A DNA stretch of 64,000 nucleotides from Bolinopsis microptera. Its lineage: Eukaryota > Ctenophora > Tentaculata > Lobata > Bolinopsidae. Shown in pieces: positions 49,301 to 53,619 of the stretch. Each line of letters opens with the position of its first letter. The stretch's first letter is position 1. The stretch covers positions 9,370,901 to 9,434,900 of the forward strand of contig NC_087082.1 of NCBI RefSeq assembly GCF_026151205.1, read 5' to 3'. The notes beneath the pieces were generated by a model that saw only the letters and a program-made list of their open reading frames with translations, did no database searches and had not been told where the DNA came from. A program made the position numbers and the translations under genes.

Positions 49301-51894
49301 GTCAAAAGATGCGCTCACCACAAAACCTCTCTTAGGTCCTCTTCAGGGGATACTAAAGCGTTGTACAAAAAAGTTAACAGGCTTTTAGGAAATGACACCC
49401 AAAACCTTCCAAACTACAAGGATCCTGTGAAACTGTCAGAAGATTTCAAAGATTTCTTCGCTGAAAAGGTTGCAACCATCAGACAAGCCATTGAGAAGGA
49501 AGGAAAAGACAAAGACAAAGACAAAGACAAAGACAAAGACAAAGACAAAGACAAAAGCAAAGATATAAACAAAGACAAAGACAAAGATGTAAACAAAGAC
49601 AAAGACAAAGACAAAGACAAAGACAAAGACAAAGACAAAGATAAAGACAAAGACAAAGATATAGACAAAGACAAAGACAAAGACAAAGACAAAGATCCTG
49701 TTCTTGATAAAGACTGCATCTTTGATAATTTCTCTGAGATAACAGCTGATGAACTCAAAGACCTGGTATCAAAGATGTCCAACAAGTTCTGCTGCTTGGA
49801 TCCGATCCCAGCATTTCTCTTAAAAAACTGTGTCGATGAACTAACACCTTTTTTACTTCATGTATTGAACTCATCCTTGAAGACTGGAGTCTTTCCCTCA
49901 GATACGAAGAAAGCAGTCATCAAACCGACTTTGAAGAAGGAAAATGCTGATGTTGATATTCTCAGTAACTATCGACCAGTGTCTAACCTTTCTGCCTTCT
50001 CTAAGATCCTAGAGAGAATTGTACTAAACCAGCTTAATGTCCATCTAACGAACCATAGCCTTTACTCAAAAGTCCAATCTGGATATCGCCCTAATCATAG
50101 CTGTGAAACATTACTTGTTAGAATGTGTGATGATCTAAACAAAGAAATTGAAGCTGGGAATGTTGTTATAGTTGTACTTCTCGACTTAAGTGCAGCATTT
50201 GATACCATTGACCACACAGTCTTATTGGAAAAGCTTATGAAGGACTATGGAATTACTGGAAGTGCACTGCAATGGATAAAGCCCTACCTTGAGAAAAGAC
50301 ACTTCTGTGTTAAGATTGATGATACTCTTTCATCTTTCTTGGAGCTGCTGTTTGGAGTTCCCCAGGGATCACTCTTGGGGCCTATTCTTTTCATCCTTTA
50401 TATCAAAGCTCTCCAGAAAATTGCGGCCAAATATGGTCTTGATATACAGCTCTATGCAGATGATTCTCAACTGTACATCTCCTTTAAACCAAACCGTGTG
50501 GTACAGTTCATTGATGTCCAAGACAGAACAAACAAATGTCTTGCAGAGATAAAAGCATGGATGGTCAACAACTACATGAAACTGAACGAAACAAAGACAG
50601 AACTACTGGTGTTAGGAAAGAGCCATGTTCTAAAAAAGTGTGAACTCAGTGTCAGACTGCAATTTGGAAGCACTGAAATTCTGCCTACGGAGTGTAAAGG
50701 AGACAGCTGGAAGAGTCTGGGTGTCAAATTTGATGAAACTCTAAATATGGAAAGACAGATCAATAATGTAAAAAGGAAATGCAGCTGGACAATGATGAAT
50801 CTAAGAACCATTGGTCGTTACCTTGATGAAGGCATTAAATTGATGCTGGTGAAACAACTGGTCATATCTAAATTAGACTACTGTAATTCTCTTTACATGA
50901 ATCTACCCAAGACCAGATTGAACAAACTTAGATCAACCCTAATGGGGCAGTTCGTTTCATCTATAACATAGAAGAGAGGACCACGGACTTGGTTCCCTTC
51001 TATAAGAAGGCCCACATACTCCCATAATTTAAACCAACGAATCTTCTTTAAAGTTTGTCTTTTAACCCACAAATCAGTTCACGGTACTGCACCTGATTAC
51101 CTCAAAGCACTACTGGATGTGGATGTAGTGGATAAAGAACTCTCAAACACTATGACCATGACCAGGTCGAAGAGACCTGATGACCATCTCATGCTCAAGG
51201 TACCAAAGAATAAAAGATCCAAAGTTGATGACAGACGTTTCTCAAGCCATGCACCGATTGCATGGAACTCTCTTCCCCTGATGTTGAGATGTATCACTGA
51301 TACCAACTGTTTCAAGCGAATGCTAAAGAATCATTTATATAATCAGTTCTGATGTTTTTATTTCCATTGTCTTCACTTTGCAAGACACATTGGCTTTTAT
51401 TTTTTACCGCACTCCATTTTATGCCTTGATCTCTTACTTACTTGGATCTGATTCTTTCTTGATTGATTATGTCACTGTACTAACCTTTATTATACCTACA
51501 TGTACTGTATGGTTTCTGCTTCTATTTAGTTTAGTGTGGTTTACAATAAAAGATGTTTTAATTTTGTCTTTGCCTTATGCTGAGTTATACTTTAGTTCAC
51601 TTTTTACACTTTTGCTCACATCACTCACAGTCAGCCGCTCTGACATGGTTAACCACCTTCCTTGTGTTGTTGGTTAATCATATGAGCGGGATATAAATAC
51701 CTCATTTCATTTCACGTTCGTTGTCATAAATTTAAACAGACATAACAGACATATTCTCAACAGTATATAAAACTTCTTACCTCATCCCCATGAACACGTA
51801 TCATAGTCTGCAGCTCAGCATAAATCTTGCCAGCAATGTTGAGGGTGCGCTCTGACATGATCCCATCATGCGATCCATCTTCAGACAACGCCAT
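16383..51894 (-). CDS. syd (MAPK8IP3/SPAG9): JNK-interacting protein 3/4-like (sunday driver) motor adaptor, 25 exons, complete
   Basis: Adaptor linking kinesin-1 and dynein/dynactin to vesicles and scaffolding JNK signalling. Exons (minus): 51894-51781, 44767-44600, 43911-43791, 42697-42627, 39746-39635, 39248-39169, 38941-38871, 38469-38350, 38017-37944, 37714-37660, 37401-36637, 35864-35808, 35153-35012, 34879-34773, 34479-34312, 34122-34085, 33797-33592, 30412-30268, 29979-29820, 29646-29566, 29358-29237, 28528-28416, 17451-17314, 17086-16973, 16793-16383. All phases agree; total 1250 aa (family about 1300). Residues 1-95 form the RH1 coiled coil ([37 protein letters not shown]). RH2 lies at about 655-720 ([30 protein letters not shown]). 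A WD40-like propeller runs from about 760 to the end ([53 protein letters not shown]). Exons 3-10 have weaker family resemblance. Confidence 0.94.
17452..18109. other. start of JIP intron 22: nothing recognised
   Basis: AT-rich intron sequence without recognisable coding, repeat or RNA-gene features. JIP intron 22 (17452-28415, about 11 kb) carries most of the receptor and transposon content described below. Confidence 0.5.
18110..19857 (-). mobile_element. 5'-truncated LINE with RNase H domain (I-group-like) and poly(A) tail
   Basis: A minus-strand LINE 3' part ending in a homopolymer (T run at about 18111-18134 on the plus strand, that is a poly(A) tail). The upstream reading frame (about 19850-19300) holds the end of the reverse transcriptase ([27 protein letters not shown]). 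The next frame (19364-18327) holds an RNase H domain with [29 protein letters not shown] and [17 protein letters not shown], then a zinc-like [18 protein letters not shown] tail. The two frames overlap at about 19300-19364, so at least one frameshift separates them. RNase H plus a poly(A) tail suggests the I group; the exact clade is not certain. It is inactive. Confidence 0.9.
19844..19899. repeat. perfect 27-bp inverted repeat with 2-bp spacer
   Basis: Arms 19844-19870 and 19873-19899 are exactly complementary, separated by AA; the arm core is GTAGTGTTGAAAGTATT. It sits at the truncated 5' end of the LINE. The right arm continues into a 37-bp sequence (19873-19909) found exactly again at 44817-44853. 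Confidence 0.95.
21262..21349. repeat. 88-bp nested imperfect palindrome
   Basis: Outer arms CATACATACAGATCC and GGATCCGGATGTATG (13 of 15 paired) enclose an inner perfect stem GGCATTATGG/CCATAATGCC (21278-21287 with 21302-21311). Possibly a small fold-back element. Confidence 0.7.
21701..21723. repeat. perfect hairpin, 10-bp arms
   Basis: GCACCTGGCC, AGT, GGCCAGGTGC: a GC-rich inverted repeat in AT-rich surroundings, about 200 bp upstream of the receptor gene start. Confidence 0.85.
21925..22970 (+). CDS. rhodopsin-like seven-transmembrane receptor, nested antisense in JIP intron 22, one frame shift
   Basis: A plasma-membrane G protein-coupled receptor of unknown ligand. From the ATG at 21925 the frame gives TM1 ([20 protein letters not shown]), TM2 ([18 protein letters not shown]), TM3 ([18 protein letters not shown]) and TM4 ([19 protein letters not shown]) up to 22467. 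A second frame, open from 22422 to 22970, gives TM5 ([20 protein letters not shown]), a loop with [13 protein letters not shown]6 ([14 protein letters not shown]) and TM7 ([16 protein letters not shown]). The NPLIF is the NPxxY-type motif; a DRY motif is absent. The two frames overlap in extracellular loop 2 at about 22422-22467, so an indel, a sequencing error or a very short intron separates them. Intronless otherwise. Either a recent pseudogene or a real gene with an error here. Confidence 0.75.
22971..23384. other. receptor 3' flank: nothing recognised
   Basis: AT-rich spacer between the receptor gene and the next transposon. An ATTAAA near 23131 could be a poly(A) signal for the receptor; weak. 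Confidence 0.35.
23393..24352. mobile_element. 960-bp non-autonomous DNA transposon with 8-bp target duplication and subterminal arrays
   Basis: The element runs from a G run plus GATGCAACGACCATTAATG to CATTAATGGTCGTTGCATCCCCCC, which are terminal inverted repeats. It is flanked on both sides by AGCAGTTC (23385-23392 and 24353-24360), an 8-bp target duplication as produced by hAT-like transposases. Each end carries a tandem array of a 10-bp unit (ACCATTAATG, about six copies), then ACAATGTCAG, a short spacer and CTGACATTAATGGTC. Both arrays run in the same direction. The 700-bp interior shows no coding sequence. Confidence 0.85.
24490..25880. repeat. four diverged tandem copies of a CCAAT-containing module
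   Basis: Four related blocks start near 24490, 25091, 25355 and 25662. Each has (with changes) a GTGACGATGTTA-like word, ATCCAATgAGgA, GAGAGAGTATG, then aGCCAATaaGATC about 40-50 bp on, TCTGCAGA, and about 80-100 bp later the best-conserved word GACGCAAAGGTCACCGCTTAC (cut to ACGCAAAGGTCACCG in the most divergent copy). No open frame. It may be a promoter-like or structural module; purpose unknown. Confidence 0.75.
25881..26443. other. JIP intron 22 spacer: nothing recognised
   Basis: AT-rich, no coding or repeat signal that I can support; two overlapping 70-residue minus frames at 25969-26201 look random. Confidence 0.4.
26444..27539. mobile_element. hAT-like non-autonomous element with internal minisatellite
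   Basis: Starts CAGAGGCACATATTAGGTGCG and ends with CGCACCTAATATGTGCCTCT plus a few bases, so the terminal inverted repeats are about 20 bp. Flanking 8-mers ATGCGGAG (26436-26443) and TTGCGGAG (27540-27547) match at 7 of 8 positions, fitting an old hAT insertion. Subterminal regions are rich in CCGCACATTT/CCGCATAATT words. No transposase coding is visible. Confidence 0.75.
26645..26950. repeat. minisatellite inside the hAT-like element
   Basis: About ten copies of a roughly 23-bp unit around GTGACCCAGGCCCTTTCGGG, interrupted by two longer GGAACTCAT.CCTAG blocks, giving a higher-order pattern. A 75-residue minus frame across it is a repeat by-product. Confidence 0.85.
27541..27985 (+). pseudogene. 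remnant of a second rhodopsin-like receptor gene
   Basis: 27541-27756 encodes [14 protein letters not shown] then the TM2-TM3 region of a rhodopsin-like receptor ([40 protein letters not shown]), including the LAVCD-like TM2 motif and the TM3 Trp/Cys region. After a stop, an AAG acceptor-like site at about 27836 precedes a frame reading [14 protein letters not shown] and a proline/arginine-rich tail to a TAA at 27985, which resembles a receptor C-tail. TM3-TM7 are missing. It begins exactly at the edge of the hAT-like element. Nested in JIP intron 22, antisense to JIP, and not functional as it stands. Confidence 0.6.
27986..28415. other. end of JIP intron 22: nothing recognised
   Basis: AT-rich intron sequence up to JIP exon 22, without recognisable features. 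Confidence 0.5.
28567..28707. repeat. 15-bp tandem repeat inside an inverted-repeat pair
   Basis: Six copies of a 15-bp unit (GGGGGGTCAATTGTC with variants, about 28582-28672) are enclosed by GAGAACCTGTA...ACAGGGG on the left and its complement on the right (CCCCTGTAAAAC...TACAGGTTCTC). The arrangement suggests a small fold-back element with an expanded interior. It lies in JIP intron 21. Confidence 0.75.
30413..31136. other. JIP intron 17, EYA upstream region
   Basis: Region that must hold the EYA promoter and 5' UTR. At about 30470-30506 it has two ACCATgGTAAC-like words (CCATAGTAACAACCATGG), which partly resemble RFX X-box half-sites. No TATA element is obvious. A GTG-initiated extension of the EYA frame to 31098 is not used here because a eukaryotic start needs ATG. 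Confidence 0.4.
31137..32654 (+). CDS. eya: Eyes absent (EYA) transcription cofactor/phosphatase, intronless, nested antisense in JIP intron 17
   Basis: Transcriptional co-activator of SIX proteins and HAD-family phosphatase of the retinal determination network. One uninterrupted frame of 505 aa from the first ATG at 31137. Residues 1-235 are low-complexity, rich in Pro, Ser, Tyr and Gln, as in EYA activation domains. The EYA domain runs from about residue 238 to the end. Its HAD nucleophile motif is WDLDET (Asp243, Asp245); [45 protein letters not shown] and [12 protein letters not shown] follow, and it ends in ALREEYL, the usual EYA C-terminus. All catalytic motifs are present. EYA genes in many animals have many introns, so a single exon is notable. 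AATAAA at 32850. JIP exons 18 and 17 flank it on the other strand. Confidence 0.97.
   Translation: MSSTVQPTVAQPDLERVSSRLKVEHTAAEKGEAGETTPAERDTRRVKEEGSGEQGEFYSEEKVVETSISPKEAAEVQSPGRRGAGYQTTQDNYAGYNYEERRKMISSPTEEEAAAAPEYDQQGHQYYAYSPHLMYQGPGQTFGFPNPQMYYRAGAGDYYFAASQGGVPSSPAANYQPYTEICPKNSYIQPQKYQPQSPPLSPNPRGRSITKQGVYNVNSMISIRSEKNNVTAASAIKKVFIWDLDETIIIFHSLLTGAYAETYQKDAQSTVNLGLRMEDMIFNLADTHLFFNDLEECDQVHIEDVASKDTGQELHNYNFSADGFSAPAQQGALNKAAVGGAAWFRKLAFRYRRIREIYTACADNVNKLLGPQKYQSWVELRNEVDSMTDNWLGLSMQALQLIHQRQDSVNILVTTTQLVPALAKCLLHGLGEMFPVQNIYSATAIGKESCFERIVARFSTKVTYIAIGDNDDEAQAAKQLGFPFWRVSCHQDLTNLHVALREEYL
32850..32855 (+). terminator. EYA poly(A) signal
   Basis: AATAAA about 196 bp past the EYA stop codon, same strand. 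Confidence 0.6.
33153..33431 (-). mobile_element. LINE C-terminal fragment
   Basis: A 92-residue minus-strand frame resembling the C-terminal tail of RTE-type and similar LINE reverse transcriptases: [30 protein letters not shown] and [12 protein letters not shown] match the family pattern (RW.LGHV.R, GRPR..W...V..DL, A.DR..W). No reverse transcriptase core is present. The strand is the same as JIP, and it sits in JIP intron 17 between exon 17 and the EYA 3' end. It is a dead fragment. Confidence 0.75.
33593..39634. other. JIP intron sequence between exons 17 and 5
   Basis: JIP exons 16 to 6 are closely spaced here and their introns hold few other features: a CACGTG pair near 35313-35335, a 21-bp direct duplication with GTAGACAGCATTT near 37780-37830, and the CArG repeat listed separately. 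No other gene was recognised. Confidence 0.45.
39273..39362. promoter_or_regulatory. three tandem CArG boxes (SRF-type sites), 32-bp period
   Basis: CCATATAAGG occurs at 39283-39292, 39315-39324 and 39347-39356 within a 32-bp tandem unit (GTTAGTGTGACCATATAAGG plus flank). It matches the CC(A/T)6GG consensus of serum response factor in all three copies. It lies in JIP intron 5, just upstream (JIP sense) of exon 6. Binding is inferred only. Confidence 0.5.
39766..39822. repeat. 9-bp tandem repeat (AGCATATTT)
   Basis: About five copies of AGCATATTT just upstream of JIP exon 5 on the transcribed strand. The KYAKYAKYA peptide read through it is a by-product. Confidence 0.8.
40288..41868 (-). mobile_element. 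5'-truncated CR1/jockey-like LINE in JIP intron 4
   Basis: A minus-strand frame (41862-40432, 476 residues) with a reverse transcriptase lacking its N-terminal half and the endonuclease: [60 protein letters not shown], the catalytic CFADDTR and the tail EYCCPLWHP. One frame change near 40440 separates it from the last residues ([20 protein letters not shown], stop at about 40299). The copy is 5'-truncated and inactive. The plus-strand frames in this block are antisense shadows. Confidence 0.9.
42077..42136. promoter_or_regulatory. duplicated X-box-like motif
   Basis: Two tandem copies (about 32 bp apart) of TATACgGTAATATTGcCATGGTAAC. On the minus strand the first reads GTTACCATGGCAAT, 13 of 14 positions of the RFX X-box consensus GTTRCCATGGYAAC; the second reads GTTACCATGACAAT. 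It lies in JIP intron 4. RFX binding is inference from the motif only. Confidence 0.35.
42375..42399. repeat. (GT)n microsatellite
   Basis: About twelve GT dinucleotides in JIP intron 4. Confidence 0.95.
42857..43005. mobile_element. 149-bp hAT-type MITE with perfect 8-bp target duplication
   Basis: Terminal inverted repeats AGGGACAAAAGGAtTTCGCG / CGCGATTTCCTTTTGTCCCTG. Direct 8-bp flanks ATAGGGAT lie at 42849-42856 and 43006-43013. The interior is full of CGCGAT words and has no coding. It lies in JIP intron 3. Confidence 0.88.
43558..43740. mobile_element. 183-bp pogo/Tigger-like MITE
   Basis: Ends CAGTAAACCACGATTTACCG and CGGTAAATCGGGATTTTACTG, with TA on both sides (43556-43557, 43741-43742), as in the pogo branch of Tc1/mariner. 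The interior repeats the GGGGAAaGGAAAcAgCCGCGG / TAAATCGGGGTTTG block twice, so the unit looks internally duplicated. It lies immediately downstream (JIP sense) of exon 3. Confidence 0.85.
43912..44599. other. JIP intron 2: nothing recognised
   Basis: About 690 bp of AT-rich intron without coding or repeat signal. Confidence 0.5.
44817..44853. repeat. second exact copy of a 37-bp dispersed sequence
   Basis: Identical over 37 bp to 19873-19909 (core CAACACTACTATATAACAAA). It lies at the 5' boundary of the L2 LINE in JIP intron 1. Confidence 0.95.
44952..45881 (+). CDS. L2 LINE ORF1, N-terminal part
   Basis: 309 residues from the ATG at 44952. It starts with a coiled-coil-like segment ([18 protein letters not shown]), a lysine-rich middle and an RRM-like nucleic-acid-binding region ([36 protein letters not shown]). 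The natural continuation ([18 protein letters not shown] plus three zinc knuckles) lies beyond a 1.97-kb insertion. ORF1 proteins coat LINE RNA. Confidence 0.75.
   Translation: MEKMELDLKKMEEQLEKINCNTLKFKGKKDDKDNKIKITIEAASGDLLGSFSKPDMLVVIQDIYTFSKNALQLTKTVLGTKQATTSTKQESPDFKEIIKTQLKEVLAEVLPTILTDLLTSVVAKKTQEETKLAEKHILTVEKKTGSSEEPITKEDEKEMKGSLKVNPVKNYTVSGNTATFKFVTRDQLQKAETVFKSQDKYKVSSKSEPGKKLDPKLSIRNIPSDITNKETLLEKLLEKNEILKSSSGKDDAVKVVFFDEIEKSAVIRVTAAMRELIRQNRDYMGNSTITVTSNKIIKFGGGLGEIENL
45856..47845. mobile_element. unclassified insertion splitting L2 ORF1
   Basis: About 1.97 kb of AT-rich non-coding sequence between two halves of one LINE ORF1 (left KIIKFGG, right GIAHIHIDL). Its right half ends GTGTGAATTACACTACG. 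Related words (TGTGAATAACGCTACC, GTAGTGTGATTCACAG, GTAGCGTAATTCACAG, GTGTGAGTTACACTACG and others) recur in both orientations inside it, as transposase-binding subterminal repeats do. I could not define clear terminal repeats or a target duplication. Confidence 0.6.
47845..48251 (+). CDS. L2 LINE ORF1, C-terminal zinc-knuckle part
   Basis: Continues ORF1 after the insertion. It has [29 protein letters not shown] and [12 protein letters not shown], that is three CCHC-type knuckles (the last degenerate) as in jockey/L2-type ORF1 proteins, and ends at the TAA at 48249, where ORF2 begins. Confidence 0.75.
48252..51352 (+). pseudogene. L2 LINE ORF2: endonuclease and reverse transcriptase, broken
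   Basis: The endonuclease begins [20 protein letters not shown], with [13 protein letters not shown] and SDHFLVLF following. The reverse transcriptase spans 49361-50971 with [56 protein letters not shown] and the catalytic YADDSQLY. The C-terminal segment is at 51119-51352. In-frame stops at 48605 and 49148 and two frame changes near 50955 and 51027 interrupt it. A lysine-aspartate stretch (about 49503-49696) has been expanded by a hexanucleotide repeat between endonuclease and reverse transcriptase. Confidence 0.88.
49503..49696 (+). repeat. (AAAGAC)n hexanucleotide repeat inside LINE ORF2
   Basis: About 32 AAAGAC-type hexamers in frame encode Lys-Asp repeats. The antisense Ser-Leu open frame is a by-product. 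The position corresponds to the linker just before the reverse transcriptase. Confidence 0.95.
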
Positions 51895-52480
51895 TTTATC
51901 AGAGAGGTCTTAATTTCATTCTTCTTGCCACATGAAAACTTTAAAGATGGATACCATACCAGCCTAAGTCAGTAAACCATATCAATTGGTGATAATAATA
52001 GAGTTTTCTAGCACATTTTACTTCATTTTCCAATAAAATCTAAATTGGACAGATCAAGAGTGCAGCAAATTTATTGATTTCAGTCCCGATAGCATTCACG
52101 TTACACTTTGTAATGATTGCATCAAGTTTGGTTGAGCACTTAACTTGGGTAATATTATAAATAGGAATTATGATACTTATTATTTTGCTCAAGTTTGAAT
52201 CAAGCATTACATTTCATCCACGCAAAATAACAGGGACATTATTTTGTAATTAAACAATAATATATAGTAAATTTGCATACTGTGTGGCCGGATAAAAACA
52301 AACTAGACTAAAAAAATAAACTTGATTACATAATGATCTTTGGATGAATTTGGATGAATCAACACATTATAGGATCCACATTAACGTCATGTTGGGGCCA
52401 TACCAATTCAAGAATAAAAACAATAACAAACGATCAAACATCTATATTGTAATTTGAAAGTTTCTCTCTGTACGACCGCC
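51895..52480. other. JIP upstream region
   Basis: Contains the presumed JIP 5' UTR and promoter. AT-rich; no recognisable TATA, initiator or CpG-rich block. At 52469-52483 lies CTGTACGACCGCCCA, whose complement is at 57041-57055. Confidence 0.45.
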
Positions 52481-52694
52481 CAGTGGCGTACCGTTGCCTG
52501 TTGGCGCCCCCTATTGACGCCCCCTCCCCTTTTGGTGCCCTCCCTAAAATTGAACAAATTGGATGATTTTATAGGATACTAGAAAGCCCGTGGTAACAGG
52601 GACGAAGCTAGTAGTATTCTTTGAAAGAAAAAAACTTAAATAGTTTTAAAACTATTTTCACAACTACAATTAAATACATTTATTGAGTTCAGGG

Positions 52695-53558
52695 ATGGAA
52701 AACGATGACGGGCAAACGAGGCACACTGATAGTGCCCCAGCCAGTAGAGAACATGTAGAGACGAATGAACAAGCTGAAGAAGAAAGTACTAAACCTGAAG
52801 AAGATTGTTTCTGCAAGGAACACATTGAAGATTCTCTATGGATTAGATGTGATTGCTGCATCAAATGGTGTCATCTTGATTGTGTTGGACTGACAGGACT
52901 TGACGAGGTTCAGGTGCTTTTGATCAAACAATATAAGTGTCCACACTGCATTGTCAATGCGACAACAATGCTGATCAAGTTGAGTGAAACCATTAATGAA
53001 ACGATTACCAATGCTGTTAAAAACAGTCTGCAGAACGCGTTACCAACCGCAATGGCTGCTGTCAAAAAAGATATAGTCAATGAATCATCTTCAAAAGTGA
53101 AGAGCTACGTTGATGCAGCGAAGGTTGACCTCCAGGCAACTATTAGTGACAAGCCACCAACTCAATTAGTGAAGGCAACAGTCCAACAGATTGATGCTGA
53201 CAAGATCCAACGGATCAAAAGAGAATGTAATGTGATCATTAGACACGTTCCCGAAACGGCTATCAAAGAGAACAGATCTCAAAGCAATGATCTCAAGTTT
53301 TTAAATGAAATTTGTGGCATGGAAGAAGACGTGATTGTGTCCTGTTTTCGGGCAGGTAAATTAACTGAATCTGGTGAAAGCAGAGAACATCAACCTAGAC
53401 CGCTGATTGTAAAACTAAAATCAAAAGAGGCTGCATTGTATTGGAGTAACTATGGGAAAGGTTGGAAGATAGAAGTGGATTCTGAGAAAACGAAGAAAGA
53501 AGTTTATTGGATCAATCAGGATCTGAACAGAGCTGACAGAGACGTCCAATTTTTGTGA
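52695..53558 (+). CDS. CR1 LINE ORF1 with PHD-like zinc finger
   Basis: 287 residues from the ATG at 52695. After an acidic N-terminus comes a PHD-type C4HC3 finger (CFCKEHIEDSLWIRCDCC, WCHLDCVGL, YKCPHC), a known component of CR1 ORF1. A coiled-coil-like region and an RRM/CTD-like domain follow (NVIIRHVPETAIKENRS, SCFRAGKL, PLIVKLKSKEAALYW, WINQDLNRADRDVQFL). The typical basic end (RQERRKRLAEKAKL) is present directly downstream but in another frame, so the stop at 53558 probably reflects a one-base change. Confidence 0.85.
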   Translation: MENDDGQTRHTDSAPASREHVETNEQAEEESTKPEEDCFCKEHIEDSLWIRCDCCIKWCHLDCVGLTGLDEVQVLLIKQYKCPHCIVNATTMLIKLSETINETITNAVKNSLQNALPTAMAAVKKDIVNESSSKVKSYVDAAKVDLQATISDKPPTQLVKATVQQIDADKIQRIKRECNVIIRHVPETAIKENRSQSNDLKFLNEICGMEEDVIVSCFRAGKLTESGESREHQPRPLIVKLKSKEAALYWSNYGKGWKIEVDSEKTKKEVYWINQDLNRADRDVQFL

Positions 53559-53619
53559 GACAGGAACGGAGAAAGCGACTTGCAGAGAAAGCAAAGCTAT
53601 AGAATGCCTAAACCTTAAA

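Larger units (their letters stand above)
44854..51715 (+). mobile_element. L2-clade LINE, nearly full length but broken, antisense in JIP intron 1
   Basis: Contains ORF1 (44952-45881, continued at 47845-48251), ORF2 endonuclease and reverse transcriptase (48252-51352) and a 3' UTR ending in CATTTCATTTCAC-type tail units near 51715. Protein features match the L2 clade: [31 protein letters not shown] and the terminal [17 protein letters not shown] 1.97-kb insertion splits ORF1. ORF2 has two in-frame stops (48605-48607 and 49148-49150) and a pair of frame changes between about 50950 and 51030, so the copy is dead. Confidence 0.9.

Noticed and set aside
49414-49785. Minus-strand Ser-Leu repeat frame
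   Set aside because: Complement of the AAAGAC repeat.
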